32,321 nucleotides of DNA from Oscillospiraceae bacterium (GTDB lineage Bacteria > Bacillota > Clostridia > Oscillospirales > Oscillospiraceae), in assembly GCA_009781515.1 (NCBI GenBank), contig WQXY01000024.1, positions 1 to 32,321 of the forward strand, written 5' to 3'. The position numbers were made by a program, and so were the translations under genes. The first letter of the stretch is position 1. The number at the start of each line of letters is the position of its first letter. The notes below the pieces were generated by a model. That model did no database searches, was not told the DNA's origin, and saw only the letters and a program-made list of their open reading frames with translations. This document shows, one piece after another, positions 1 to 9,600 of the stretch.

Positions 1-1
1 T

Positions 2-970
2 CAGCCTCATTCAGGTGCTTCTGCCAACTATGCGGCGTTTATGGTGCTGACAAATCCCGGTGATACGGTGCTTGGCATGAACCTCGACCACGGCGGGCAC
101 TTAACTCACGGAAGTGCGGCAAATTTCTCGGGTAAGTACTACAACATCGTATCTTACGGTGTTCGTGCCGATAATCAGCTCATTGATTATGACGAAGTGG
201 CTAAAATTGCAAAAGAGTGCAAGCCAAAGATGATTATTGCGGGGGCTTCTGCATATCCGAGATTAATCGATTTTGAGAAATTTTCAAAAATCGCAAAGGA
301 TGTTGGCGCTTCACTTTTTGTTGACATGGCTCATATTTGCGGACTTGTATCTGCCGGACTTCACCCCGACCCTGTGCCGTATGCAGACATTGTAACGAGC
401 ACAACGCACAAAACCCTGCGTGGCACACGCGGCGGTATCATAATGACAAATAATGAAGAGCTTGCGAAAAAAATCAACTCCGCTGTATTCCCCGGAGCAC
501 AGGGCGGTCCTCTTATGCATATAATCGCTGCAAAAGCGATAGCATTCGGCGAAGCGCTAAGGCCTGATTTTAAGGAATATCAGCATCAGGTGAAAGCAAA
601 CGCAAAAGCACTTTCGGAGGCACTGATTAAACGCGGGTTCAACCTTGTTTCAGGCGGCACGGATAATCATCTTATGCTCATTGACCTTCGTAATTTTGAT
701 GTCACGGGTAAAGATATGGAAATAAATCTTGACCTCGCTCATATCGCTACAAATAAGAACAAAATCCCGAATGACCCGCAGCCCGCGTCAATTTCAAGCG
801 GTATTCGTATTGGTACACCTGCAGTTACAACACGCGGTTTTAAAGAACCCGAAATGGATAAACTTGCAGAGTTGCTTTTCCTTGCGGCATCTGATTTTGA
901 CAAAAATGCCGAACAAATACGTGGCGAAGTGAGCATTTTGTGCGATAAATTCCCACTTTATGAGAATTGA
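2..970 (+). CDS. glyA: Serine hydroxymethyltransferase, 5'-truncated by the window edge
   Basis: PLP enzyme that interconverts serine plus tetrahydrofolate with glycine plus 5,10-methylene-tetrahydrofolate in the cytosol, the main source of one-carbon units. The frame is open from base 2, so an ATG at 41 is internal: the residues before it ([13 protein letters not shown]) match the conserved SHMT segment that precedes the PLP pocket. About 322 of roughly 410 residues are visible. The PLP-lysine motif [12 protein letters not shown] is present, with the Schiff-base Lys codon at 410-412, and the upstream aspartate motif (FVDMAHICG) is intact. The C-terminal half, with the folate-site segment [14 protein letters not shown], is complete. 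The next gene starts 9 bp after the stop, so the two are probably co-transcribed. Identification is firm; only the N-terminus is missing. Confidence 0.97.
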   Translation, partial: QPHSGASANYAAFMVLTNPGDTVLGMNLDHGGHLTHGSAANFSGKYYNIVSYGVRADNQLIDYDEVAKIAKECKPKMIIAGASAYPRLIDFEKFSKIAKDVGASLFVDMAHICGLVSAGLHPDPVPYADIVTSTTHKTLRGTRGGIIMTNNEELAKKINSAVFPGAQGGPLMHIIAAKAIAFGEALRPDFKEYQHQVKANAKALSEALIKRGFNLVSGGTDNHLMLIDLRNFDVTGKDMEINLDLAHIATNKNKIPNDPQPASISSGIRIGTPAVTTRGFKEPEMDKLAELLFLAASDFDKNAEQIRGEVSILCDKFPLYEN

Positions 971-979
971 TAATATACT

Positions 980-1480
980 ATGAGTTTTTCTTTGATACCA
1001 AAATATACATTTCGTTCGCTTACCGATATAACACCGGATTTCTTAAAATGTATTGGTGTAAAATTTCTTATGGTAGACCTTGATAATACAATTGCGACAT
1101 ACCGCGAGCAGATTGTCTCGGACGCTGTGTTTCAATGGGTAAAGAGAATACGCAGGCGGGAGCTTGAACTGATTATTGTTTCCAACAGTTCACGGGCAAA
1201 CAGGATTGAGGCTTTTGCAAAGGAGCTTGGAGCCGGGTTTGTTATGAGGGCACGCAAGCCGTCACCTGTCAATCTTCTGCAGGCAATGAAAATAGCAGGT
1301 TTTGATGTCGGCGAGTCCGCACTTGTGGGCGACCAGATTTTTACCGATACTCTCGCTGCAAACCGTGCAGGTATTATTTCAATACTTGTTCACCCGAAGC
1401 GTTTCACAAATCCTTTTCTTGCACTGCGATATTACATTGAAGTGCCGTTTCGTGCATTATGCGGAAACAAGAGGTTATAG
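980..1480 (+). CDS. YqeG-family HAD (subclass IIIA) phosphatase
   Basis: A 166-residue cytosolic HAD-superfamily hydrolase of the YqeG type, common in Firmicutes; its physiological substrate is not settled. HAD motif I is DLDNT (nucleophile D33, acid/base D35), motif II is VSNSS near residues 67-71, the motif III lysine is K93 in ARKPSP, and motif IV is GDQIFTD (D118, D123). There is no cap domain, as expected for subclass III. The start is the first ATG after glyA, 9 bp downstream, with only a weak GAGAA-like ribosome site, so translation may be coupled to glyA. The next gene has its ribosome site at this gene's stop codon. Placement next to a proline peptidase and efp is a common clostridial arrangement. 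Family call is strong, exact reaction unknown. Confidence 0.9.
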   Translation: MSFSLIPKYTFRSLTDITPDFLKCIGVKFLMVDLDNTIATYREQIVSDAVFQWVKRIRRRELELIIVSNSSRANRIEAFAKELGAGFVMRARKPSPVNLLQAMKIAGFDVGESALVGDQIFTDTLAANRAGIISILVHPKRFTNPFLALRYYIEVPFRALCGNKRL

Positions 1481-1485
1481 TTTTT

Positions 1486-2550
1486 ATGAACAATATTCAA
1501 AAAATTCAAAAAGCTCTGCCCGAATATGAGGCAGATGCAATACTTATCAAAGACCCGACAAACAGACTTTACGCTACAGGTTTTTCGTCAAGTGCCGGAG
1601 CACTTCTTATAACAGCCGAAAATGCGTGGTTTGTTATAGACTCCCGCTATTTCGAGGCTGCGCAGAAGCAAATATCGGGCGCACAGGTGCAGCAGCTTGA
1701 AAAAGGCAGCAAGTATGACGATCAGGTTGATAGGCTGATTAAAGAAAATAGCATTAACTCTATCGGCTTTGAGGAAACCACACTTACATATTCTTCCTAC
1801 CAAGCATGGTCTGAGAAGTTTGGTGTCCGCCTTGTTCCTGCTCAAAAGCTGATTAACAATCTGCGCAACATAAAAAGCCGCCTTGAGGTTGATAAAATGA
1901 TTAAGGCTCAAAGGCTTGCGGAAAAGGTCTTTGATGAGATACTGCCGATAATCAGCACAGATATGACGGAAAAGGAGTTATCGGCCGAGATTGTTTACCG
2001 CATGTTAAAAAATGGTGCTGATGAAACTGCATTTTTACCTATTGTTGTATCGGGAGCTAACTCAAGCAGGCCCCATGGTGTGCCCGGTGATGATAAAATC
2101 GCCGAGGGTTTTATCACTCTTGATTTTGGTGCATGTCTTGACGGGTGGCGCAGCGATATGACAAGAACCCTTTGTATCGGGAAACCAACCGACGAAATGG
2201 TCAATGTTTACGATACGGTTCTTAAGGCGCAGCTGTCCGGCATAGCTGCGGTGTTTGGTGGTGTTCGAGGCGTTGATGTTGACGCCGCCGCACGAAACGT
2301 AATCGAAGAAGCCGGATACGGCGAGTTTTTCGGACATGGCTTTAGCCATTCCATAGGTCTTGATGTGCACGAAACCTTGAGCGCATCACCTTTGTCGGAA
2401 GACATTCTTCCTGCAGGCGCAATGATTTCAGCAGAGCCCGGCATTTACCTCCCGGGTCGTTTCGGCGTCAGAATAGAAGATGTTTTGTACATAACAGACG
2501 ACGGCTCCGAGAATATAACGAGCATATCCAAGACCTTAACTGTACTGTGA
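1486..2550 (+). CDS. Aminopeptidase P family (Xaa-Pro) metallopeptidase
   Basis: M24-family 'pita-bread' peptidase that removes an N-terminal residue preceding proline, with two metal ions in the active site. The N-terminal creatinase-like domain covers roughly residues 1-130 and the catalytic domain the rest of 354 residues. With the start used here, the five metal ligands are D213 and D224 (in DFGACLDGWRSD), H288 (GHGFSHSIG), E317 (ISAEPGIY) and E331 (GVRIEDV). An upstream in-frame ATG at 1459 lies inside the preceding gene; the ATG at 1486 is preferred because AGAGGT lies about 10 bases before it and the product then begins with a normal N-terminus. No signal peptide, so cytosolic. It is followed by efp, a linkage often seen in Firmicutes, since both proteins deal with proline peptides. 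Confidence 0.93.
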   Translation: MNNIQKIQKALPEYEADAILIKDPTNRLYATGFSSSAGALLITAENAWFVIDSRYFEAAQKQISGAQVQQLEKGSKYDDQVDRLIKENSINSIGFEETTLTYSSYQAWSEKFGVRLVPAQKLINNLRNIKSRLEVDKMIKAQRLAEKVFDEILPIISTDMTEKELSAEIVYRMLKNGADETAFLPIVVSGANSSRPHGVPGDDKIAEGFITLDFGACLDGWRSDMTRTLCIGKPTDEMVNVYDTVLKAQLSGIAAVFGGVRGVDVDAAARNVIEEAGYGEFFGHGFSHSIGLDVHETLSASPLSEDILPAGAMISAEPGIYLPGRFGVRIEDVLYITDDGSENITSISKTLTVL

Positions 2551-2562
2551 TTTATCTGCAGC

Positions 2563-2591
2563 TTGCAATAAAAGCATTTATAGTTTAGAAT
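2563..2591 (+). promoter_or_regulatory. Candidate sigma-A promoter for efp
   Basis: TTGCAA at 2563-2568 and TAGAAT at 2586-2591 are separated by 17 bases, in the short gap between the peptidase stop and efp. This would let efp be transcribed separately from the upstream operon. By-eye match only. Confidence 0.45.
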
Positions 2592-2630
2592 ATTTATCGG
2601 TAAATACCTATTTTAGGAAGGAATAATAAT

Positions 2631-3194
2631 ATGATTTCTGCAGGCGATTTTAGAAACGGTGTGACCTTTGAATGGGACGGCAAGGTTATGCAGGTCGTTG
2701 AATTTCAACATGTTAAGCCCGGAAAAGGTGCTGCATTTGTTCGTGCCAAGGTCAAAAATGTTATCACCGGAGCTGTTATTGAAACTTCATTTAACCCGTC
2801 GGAAAAGTTTGAAAGCGCATTCGTCGAACGTGTTGACATGGAATACAGCTATAATGACGGCGATTTGTATTACTTCATGAACCCCGAAACATATGAGCTT
2901 GAGCCTGTTAATAAAGATTTATTAGGCGATAGTTTTAAGTTTGTTAAAGAAAACACCATTTGCAATATTCATTCATATAAGGGCAAGGTCTTTAATGTTG
3001 ACCCGCCAAATTTTGTTGAGCTTGTTATAACAGCCACCGACCCCGGTTTTAAGGGCGACACGGCTACCAATGTTATGAAGCCCGCAACCGTTGAAACAGG
3101 TGCCGAGGTTAAGGTTCCGCTTTTTATCAGCGAGGGCGAAAAAATCCGCATAGACACAAGGTCCGGCGAATACATGGAACGCGCAAAAGGATAA
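2631..3194 (+). CDS. efp: Translation elongation factor P
   Basis: EF-P binds ribosomes stalled on polyproline stretches between the P and E sites and stimulates peptide-bond formation. The 187-residue length is standard for the three-domain factor: a KOW-like N-terminal domain (about 1-65), a central OB domain (about 66-130) and a C-terminal OB domain (about 131-187) ending in [19 protein letters not shown]. The loop at the tip of domain I reads [10 protein letters not shown], with K32 at the position that is modified in many bacteria; no epmA/epmB-type modification gene is visible here. The start ATG follows AGGAAGG with good spacing. A poly-Asp zinc-ribbon gene follows 46 bp downstream, as in many Clostridia. 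Confidence 0.98.
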   Translation: MISAGDFRNGVTFEWDGKVMQVVEFQHVKPGKGAAFVRAKVKNVITGAVIETSFNPSEKFESAFVERVDMEYSYNDGDLYYFMNPETYELEPVNKDLLGDSFKFVKENTICNIHSYKGKVFNVDPPNFVELVITATDPGFKGDTATNVMKPATVETGAEVKVPLFISEGEKIRIDTRSGEYMERAKG

Positions 3195-3240
3195 AAAATC
3201 CAAATAAAAATGTTTGTATAAATAATGGAGGTACACTACT

Positions 3241-3843
3241 ATGACAATTAAGGAACAAGTCGCTTATCTGCAAGGCTTAGCCGAGGGTCTGAACATCGGC
3301 GCCACAGACGAGGGTAAGCTGTTTTCCGCAATCATCGACACACTTGATGATATTGCAGATGAAATCGCAGAATTAAACGAAAATGCACTCGATATCGGTG
3401 AGGAGCTTGACGCGATATCGGACGACCTCGCTGATGTTGAAGACTTCTTGGAAGAACTCGACCTTGACGACGATGATTTCGACTTCGATTATGACGATGA
3501 CGATGATGACTGGGACTGGGACTATGACGACGAAGATGACGAGGACCTCGACGAGGACGAGCTTGACGAAGACGATGACTGGGACGACGACCAAGATGAG
3601 CTTCGCGCTTGTGACGGTTGCGGCGGCAGTGTAAAGTTTTCCATAAACGTTAATTGCCCGGAATGTAACGCCGAGCTTGAGCTTGATGATGAAGATATCG
3701 CAAAAGAACTGGTCACTTGCCCTGCCTGCGGCAAGAACATAGAGCTTGAAATTGAAGAAGTCGACGTGGATTTGGACGAAGACGACGATGACGGGGACAG
3801 CGATAACGGGCAGTCCGACAGCGGCGTCGAGTATTTAGGATAA
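3241..3843 (+). CDS. CD1247-type protein with poly-Asp linker and zinc-ribbon CxxC pairs
   Basis: A 200-residue cytosolic protein of unknown function, of the kind found next to efp in Clostridia (CD1247 N-terminal domain family by my recollection). Residues 1-72 form the conserved helical N-terminal domain (TIKEQVAYLQGLAEGL and acidic helices). Residues 73-120 are almost entirely Asp/Glu with Trp, Tyr and Phe interspersed. Three CxxC pairs follow: C124/C127, C139/C142 and C160/C163, which suggests a zinc-ribbon fold or more. The C-terminus is again acidic. A strong GGAGG precedes the start. The 3' end overlaps the convergent kinase A gene by 9 bp. Very acidic, RNA-polymerase-delta-like composition is notable, but no function is known to me. 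Reading-frame shadows across the GA-rich stretch are artefacts. Confidence 0.85.
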   Translation: MTIKEQVAYLQGLAEGLNIGATDEGKLFSAIIDTLDDIADEIAELNENALDIGEELDAISDDLADVEDFLEELDLDDDDFDFDYDDDDDDWDWDYDDEDDEDLDEDELDEDDDWDDDQDELRACDGCGGSVKFSINVNCPECNAELELDDEDIAKELVTCPACGKNIELEIEEVDVDLDEDDDDGDSDNGQSDSGVEYLG

Positions 3844-5703
3844 ATAATTACGCAGCACTTCAAATACCCGTTCAACATCAAGCGGTTTGCTTAGGTGGTC
3901 GTTCATACCGGCTTCAAGGCACTGCTCAATATCATCCTTAAACGCATTAGCCGTCATTGCAATAATTGGCGGCTTATTGTTTTGGGGTGAATACAAGGTG
4001 CGTATTCGCCGGGTTGCTTCAAGGCCGTCCATAACAGGCATTTGAACATCCATTAAAATAATATCGTACATGTCAGCTTCTGCTTCTATTATGTCTAAAG
4101 CTTCTTTTCCGTTCCCTGCGCTGTCAATAAGGATGCCTGTATGTTCTAAAATCGATACAATAATTTCTCTGTTGATTTCAATATCCTCGACAATAAGCAT
4201 CTTTTTCCCGTCAAATCTTATGTCCATATGACTTATATCATCGGACTTCGCGGCTATGGCATCGGGGTTTTCGCTTATATAATTTTGTCCTCTTATTTTT
4301 TGCAATACTTTGACCGTAAATATAAAACGCGCACCACTGCCTAACTCCGATTCGACCCATATGTTGCCACCCATAAGTTCAACAATTCGCTTTGAAATTA
4401 CAAGTCCAAGCCCTGTGCCGCCAAACTTGCGGCTTGTGTCGTCTTCAGCTTGTGCATACATTTTGAATAATCTGCTTTGTTGTTTAGGAGAAATACCTAT
4501 GCCGTTATCGGCTACATCGATACGTAGACGGCACTCATCACCGGACTGCTCGACTACATAGGCTGTAAGCTCTATTCTGCCATTTTCCGGCGTAAACTTT
4601 ATCGCATTTGATAACAGATTAGTTACCACTTGTGCCAAATGCTGGTCATCTGCAACAATACGCTCAGGTACATTACTGTCAATATTAACAGTCAAAAGCT
4701 GCCCTTTTTCTTCTGCACGGTAACTTACGACTTCAACTACTTTTTGCAGCATTTTTTCAAAATCGAACTCTACGGGCGACAGTTCAAGCTTGTTCGCTTC
4801 AATTTTTGCCATATCAAGCACTTCATTAATAACACCAAGTAATTGAAAAGATGCGTTTTCAATCTTGTTAAAAGCACGGTCTTTTTTGTCTATCTCTTGT
4901 GCTTTTTTTCCAATTGCCGTCATCCCTATTACTGCGTTTAAGGGGGTGCGTATCTCATGGCTCATTGTTGAAAGAAATTGACTCTTGGATAAACTTGCGT
5001 TGACGCTTTGAATGGCTTTTTTATTGTACGAGCGCATACAAAGATATCCTGACAGAACCGAAACAAGTAAAGAGAATATCAACATAAATCTCATTATTCT
5101 TATGTTGCTTCGCATAGTTACAAGAACTTCATCACTTATATCAACACCGGCTCCGCAATATACCGTGCCGTCATCATTAAACACCGGTACCACTGCGGTA
5201 AGAAGATCGTCCCAAGAGTCTGTATAGACACCTAAATCCGTTATCCAGCTTTTTCCTGCCTCAATTGCGAGAGCAGCTTCGGCAGAAATCTCGTCGGCTT
5301 CAAGTGAAAAAAACATAGCAGGATGTACCATATATTCTTCGTCTTCGTCATTATCTATAATGTATTGAATATAACCGTCCCCTGTGTAACGCCAATAATA
5401 CACATAGAGCACCTGAGTATCCTCAGCAAATTTTTGCAATCTTGTACGTATTTCTTCCCACTCGGGTCTTTCCATATCTTCTTCCGTATGGAAGAGGTCT
5501 AATTCATCAACTGTGAGGTAAACTGAAGCGTGATGAGCAGCAGTTAATAGATGCTTTTGGATACTGCCAAGTGTTTCTCTTTCCATACCGCTTATATAAA
5601 AAGAAAAAACTACAGCGACAAGTAACATAAACGCTGAAGATATAAAAAACAGTGCATATACGAGAGAAATTTTGACACTTGAGTTACTTTTTTCTTTTAC
5701 CAC
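3835..5703 (-). CDS. Kinase A: membrane hybrid histidine kinase (Cache-like - HisKA - HATPase - receiver)
   Basis: A 622-residue sensor kinase. TM helices at about 12-37 and 204-222 flank a roughly 165-residue extracytoplasmic domain whose end (PVFNDDGTVYCGAGVDIS) looks like the distal part of a Cache-type ligand domain. The H-box [18 protein letters not shown] puts the phosphorylated histidine at H249; the HATPase spans about 355-470 with G-boxes DNGIGI and GGTGLGL; a receiver covers about 508-622 with acceptor D552 in MDVQMPVMDG. There is no HPt domain, unlike kinases B to E, so phosphate must move to an HPt elsewhere or the receiver acts as an internal brake. The start is GTG, with GGAG 8 bases upstream. 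It is monocistronic, convergent with the CD1247-type gene and divergent from the acidic repeat protein. Its closest relative here in tail sequence is kinase F. Confidence 0.93.
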   Translation of the reverse strand: MVKEKSNSSVKISLVYALFFISSAFMLLVAVVFSFYISGMERETLGSIQKHLLTAAHHASVYLTVDELDLFHTEEDMERPEWEEIRTRLQKFAEDTQVLYVYYWRYTGDGYIQYIIDNDEDEEYMVHPAMFFSLEADEISAEAALAIEAGKSWITDLGVYTDSWDDLLTAVVPVFNDDGTVYCGAGVDISDEVLVTMRSNIRIMRFMLIFSLLVSVLSGYLCMRSYNKKAIQSVNASLSKSQFLSTMSHEIRTPLNAVIGMTAIGKKAQEIDKKDRAFNKIENASFQLLGVINEVLDMAKIEANKLELSPVEFDFEKMLQKVVEVVSYRAEEKGQLLTVNIDSNVPERIVADDQHLAQVVTNLLSNAIKFTPENGRIELTAYVVEQSGDECRLRIDVADNGIGISPKQQSRLFKMYAQAEDDTSRKFGGTGLGLVISKRIVELMGGNIWVESELGSGARFIFTVKVLQKIRGQNYISENPDAIAAKSDDISHMDIRFDGKKMLIVEDIEINREIIVSILEHTGILIDSAGNGKEALDIIEAEADMYDIILMDVQMPVMDGLEATRRIRTLYSPQNNKPPIIAMTANAFKDDIEQCLEAGMNDHLSKPLDVERVFEVLRNYLS

Positions 5704-5753
5704 TACAGAAACTCCGTTTAATAATTATCACTAAAATACTTTGATATAGTAAA

Positions 5754-5781
5754 ATTATACATTTTTTAATGAATAATGCAA
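5754..5781 (-). promoter_or_regulatory. Candidate promoter of kinase A
   Basis: On the minus strand TTGCAT (5781-5776) and a perfect TATAAT (5759-5754) are 16 bases apart, giving a leader of about 45 bases before the GTG start. It sits back to back with the plus-strand promoter at 5794-5822. Confidence 0.5.
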
Positions 5782-5793
5782 GAAAAATATGCT

Positions 5794-5822
5794 TTGACAG
5801 ATGCATGATGCTACTTTATACT
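5794..5822 (+). promoter_or_regulatory. Near-consensus sigma-A promoter of the acidic repeat protein
   Basis: TTGACA (5794-5799), a 17-base spacer and TATACT (5817-5822), followed about 43 bases later by the ATG. This is one of the best promoter matches in the window, which argues that the unusual downstream ORF is expressed. Confidence 0.65.
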
Positions 5823-5865
5823 GAGATACAGATATGCAGTTTATGGAAATGGAGTGAAACCGTAA

Positions 5866-6681
5866 ATGGATGATACAATATTACCGAGCGAAGCTGATGT
5901 AGCAGAATTACTTGACAGTATAGGTGAAACTGACCCGATGCTTGAAGTTGACCCCATGCTTGAACCGGAAGCTGAGCTTGATGCAATGCTTGAGGCTGAC
6001 CCTATGCTCGAAGTTGACCCCATGCTCGAGGCTGACCCCTTGCTTGAAGCTGACCCTATGCTTGAACCGGAAATCGAAGCTGAGCTTGAAGCTGTTATAG
6101 AACCCGAACTTGAAGCGGTTGTAGAACCTGAGCCGGAAATCGAACCTGAGGCGGAAACCATTCCGGAACTTATTTCCGAGCTCGACCAAGTGCTTGAGCC
6201 TGACCCCATGCGCGAGCCGGACCCTGCATTTGCGACCGAACCCGAGCCGGAACTTGAAATTGAACCCATGCCGGAACTTGAAGCAGAGCCTCTGCCCGAA
6301 ATAGAGTTTGAACCCGAGCCGGAGCCGGAGCTTCCTCCTGCTAAGAGCAAGGTTGACTGTGTTGAAACGGAAACTTCGCAGCTTGCTACAAACATCCGCC
6401 ATAAAATGAGTGTTATTGAGACAATATCTCATCTGCTCTCCGGTGCCGGCAGCGAGGTTGCGTCCGCTGTGGCACAGGCAATAGGCTCTGAAGAAGCAAT
6501 GCCTCTCGAGAGCACAAGTGCTTACGAGATTAAAGTAGACGCAATTGAAGAAAGCCTTGCCGAGTTTGCTGAGAGCATACGGCAAGACTTAAAAGTTATG
6601 GATGCAATTTCAAATTTACTCTCCGGAGCAAAAGATGAACCGTCAGCTGTGGGGACAAAAAGCAAGAAATCAACCAAGTGA
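5866..6681 (+). CDS. Acidic DPMLE-repeat protein with two C-terminal helical repeats, function unknown
   Basis: A 271-residue protein I do not recognise. Residues 1-22 look like a short amphipathic start; residues 23-67 hold tandem five- to six-residue units of the form (A/V)DPMLE; residues 68-157 are a looser Glu-Pro-Leu/Ile array; 158-170 is a short linker. Then two copies of a roughly 25-residue helical motif follow, at 173-197 (core IRHKMSVIETISHLLSGA) and 234-258 (core IRQDLKVMDAISNLLSGA), 61 residues apart, and a Lys-rich tail. There is no signal peptide, TM helix or catalytic motif. It has its own near-consensus promoter and a GGAG 11 bases before the ATG. It is the only intact plus-strand gene inside the kinase block and its 3' end overlaps kinase B by 12 bp. 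Likely disordered N-terminus with two docking helices; scaffold or adaptor role is inference. Confidence 0.7.
   Translation: MDDTILPSEADVAELLDSIGETDPMLEVDPMLEPEAELDAMLEADPMLEVDPMLEADPLLEADPMLEPEIEAELEAVIEPELEAVVEPEPEIEPEAETIPELISELDQVLEPDPMREPDPAFATEPEPELEIEPMPELEAEPLPEIEFEPEPEPELPPAKSKVDCVETETSQLATNIRHKMSVIETISHLLSGAGSEVASAVAQAIGSEEAMPLESTSAYEIKVDAIEESLAEFAESIRQDLKVMDAISNLLSGAKDEPSAVGTKSKKSTK
5932..6066 (+). repeat. In-gene tandem repeat encoding (A/V)DPMLE units
   Basis: Imperfect 15-18-base units of the form GCTGACCCTATGCTTGAA recur in frame and encode residues 23-67 of the acidic protein. Unit-to-unit differences are largely silent (CTT/CTC, CCT/CCC, ATG/TTG), so the peptide is more conserved than the DNA, which suggests selection on the protein. 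Confidence 0.75.
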
Positions 6682-9600
6682 CAATTTTTCAAGTGCTTTT
6701 AGCGCTGACTTAAAGTCGAAATCTTCTATATACATAACGAGATCTTCAGTGCCTTGTATCAGTCTGAGACTGTCTACAAACTCAAGACATTCCGAACTGC
6801 TTGATTTAAGCAGGGGTTCGAGCTTCTCAAGCACCCGAGCAGCGTCGCCGCCTAACAGCGAGGCTGCTTCTTTTTTTCCTGTCTGCAGCTCTTCTACCTC
6901 CGGCTCAAGCTCTGCGAGCACAGCACTCAGCTGTGTTTTTAAGTTTGCGAGCTGTTTCATTGATACAACACTTTTATCGCCCGAAAGACTGCTTTCGACT
7001 TCCTCGGCTGCCTGCTGCAGCTGCGTCTTTTTAAGCTGTCCTGCATTGCCTTTGAGAGTATGTGCAATTCTGTGCGCTAATTTTATATCGCCGTCTTCTA
7101 TGGCTTTAATAAGCTCGTCATATTTAGTTTTATTCTTTTTGACAAAGCTTATTTTCAGACGTTTGAGAAGTTCGTCATCTGCCGAACTTTGCCGCCGCTC
7201 ATTAATGGTAGTATAACTTTTTGCAGCAATGTATGTGAGCAGGCAGCTCCACAATTCCTGTGATGTAAAGGGCTTTCCGAGTGTATCATACATTCCTGCC
7301 TGCCTGTAAATTTCCATGTCATTTGTCATTATGTTGGCGGTCAGAGCAATTATCGGGGTTTTGACCCCCATTTCAATCATCAGCGAAGCTGCTTCAAGTC
7401 CGTCCATGACAGGCATATGAATATCCATAAAAATCAAATCAAACGGCTTTTCACCCGCTTCGCGCTTCTTTTTGACAATATCCACACCCACCTGCCCGTT
7501 TTCGGCAATAACGGCTTTTATACCCACTCTCGCCAAGTGGTCGCAAATAACCTGCTGATTGAGACTGTTATCTTCACAAATGAGGATTTCACCGTCAAAG
7601 TTTGGTTTTTCGAAATCGCTGAGAATTATTTTCGAGGGAACCATGTCGGCTGTTTCTTCGGTTAAATCAAATGTTATATCAAAGCTGAATTTACTGCCGA
7701 CCCCGACCATGCTCTCTACAACGAGAGTGCCGCCCATAAGCTCTATGAAGTTTTTGGTGATAGCAAGCCCTAAGCCTGTGCCGCCAAATCTGCGTGTAAC
7801 GGAGTCGTCAGCTTGCATAAACGGCTCAAAAATCCTTGTGATTTGTTCGGGCGTCATTCCTATTCCACTGTCTTTTATCTCAAAATGCATTGTTGCCGTG
7901 TCCTCACTTGTTTTTACAAGAGAGGCTAATAGCTTTACTATACCGCTGTTTGTAAATTTTACGGCATTAGAGAGCAGGTTTAGGAAAATCTGGCGAAGCC
8001 TAACGGGGTCTCCAAGCAGCTTTTTTTCAACAGACGGCTCGGCATAGCAGTAGAGTGAAATTCCTTTTTCTTCTGCTTTCGGAGCAATTGACATTTGGCA
8101 ATGAGAAAAAATATCGGGCAAATCGAACGGTACTTTTTCCAAGACAATTTTGCCGGACTCTATCTTGGAAATATCTAAGATATCGTTGATTATATTAAGC
8201 AGCCCTTTTGCACTGTCTTGAATGTTATCGAGGTATTCCTTTGATTTTTGCGGAATGTCATCGTCTTGTGCAAGCTCCGAAAACCCGATGATGCTGTTCA
8301 TCGGGGTTCTTATTTCATGACTCATGTTTGCGAGGAAAACAGACTTGGCAGCATTTGCGTGCTCGGCAGCCTCGCGCGTTTTTTCAATCTCTTCCAAGTG
8401 TGACTTTTGCTCTCTTAAATCTCTTAAAAACTCAGCGATAAGATACCCGTCCTTATGCTTGACGCGCACAAGTGTAACTTCGCACGGCAGAAGCTCCCCG
8501 CTTGTGGACTGATGCATCCACTCCTGACGGATATATCCCTCATCAAAGGCACGTCTGACCATTTCAAACTCGCCTGTGTCACTTTTCAAACCGTTTGGCT
8601 GATACTCAGGCGACAGTGCTGCATTATCGTCCAAGGCTTCCCTTTTTGTGACGCCGAAAAATGTCAATGCTTCTTCGTTACAGTTGATAATTTTTAAGTT
8701 TTCATCCCACAAAACGCAGCTCATAGGAGTGGAGTCAAACATAAGTCTTGCATATTCGTCTGAGGCGCGAATTTCGGTCATCATATTATTTAGCCGCTCT
8801 TCAATAGCTTTGGATATGAACATTGCTATTATTACACATGCCGCAAAAACAAAAAGTGTTATAGCCGCTCCAATCACAATAAAAATTGCAATTTTCTGAG
8901 TATCCTCTTGTGTGTAAAATCCTGCAAATACCATGCCGATAATCTCATCATCGGCGCCAAAAAGCGGAATGTATTTAGCTAATAAATCTTTGCCGAAAAG
9001 CTGTATTCTGTCAAAAAACGGCTCTCCTGCGAGCACCTTTTCACTTACATAATCTGCTACATTTGTTCCTATTATATGCCTGCCGTCTTCACCGACAACT
9101 GTCGAAGAAACACGCTGTGTTCCCAACAACATTGTTACTTCGCATCCTGTCTGTTCCTTTAGCTTATATACAAAGTTTTGGGTATCGAGCCGCAGTCCCA
9201 ATGATATGACACCAACAATATTCATATTATCGTCAAATATAGGCGCTCCTGCCATAATGCCAAGACGTATGGAGTCTCCTGATGCAATGTATGACTCAAT
9301 TTTGCCCTCAAATGCGGATTTAACATGAGACTGCTCGGCAATATTGTCACCAAAGTCGCCGAGGTCATAGGTTCTAACCAAAACAGTTCCCGTGTTGTCA
9401 AGTACCGTGCAAAAATCGAGCTGTGCGGTTGCCTTAAACGCGCTGACTACATCTGCAATCCTGTTTATATCATTGTCTGATATCGCTTCGCTCAAACTAA
9501 AGTTGTCTGTTGCCGCAAATGCCGCAAGACGTGCTTTTGCAGTCATCTCGTTGATTTCCGACTCGATGATTTTCATAGCAGTGTCAACTTTTTCCCGCAT

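Noticed and set aside
1459-1485. Earlier ATG for the Xaa-Pro peptidase
   Set aside because: It lies inside the YqeG gene with no ribosome site; the ATG at 1486 has AGAGGT at correct distance.
3522-3881. Minus-strand and alternate-frame ORFs across the poly-Asp gene
   Set aside because: They translate to runs of Ser, Val/Ile or Thr/Met, the expected shadow of GAY codons.
5841-6585. Two long minus-strand ORFs (184 and 225 codons) opposite the acidic repeat protein
   Set aside because: They are antisense shadows of low-complexity DPMLE/Glu-Pro codons: one reads as Ser-Gly repeats, the other as Phe/Arg/Lys repeats. No ribosome site, and the plus frame has the promoter.
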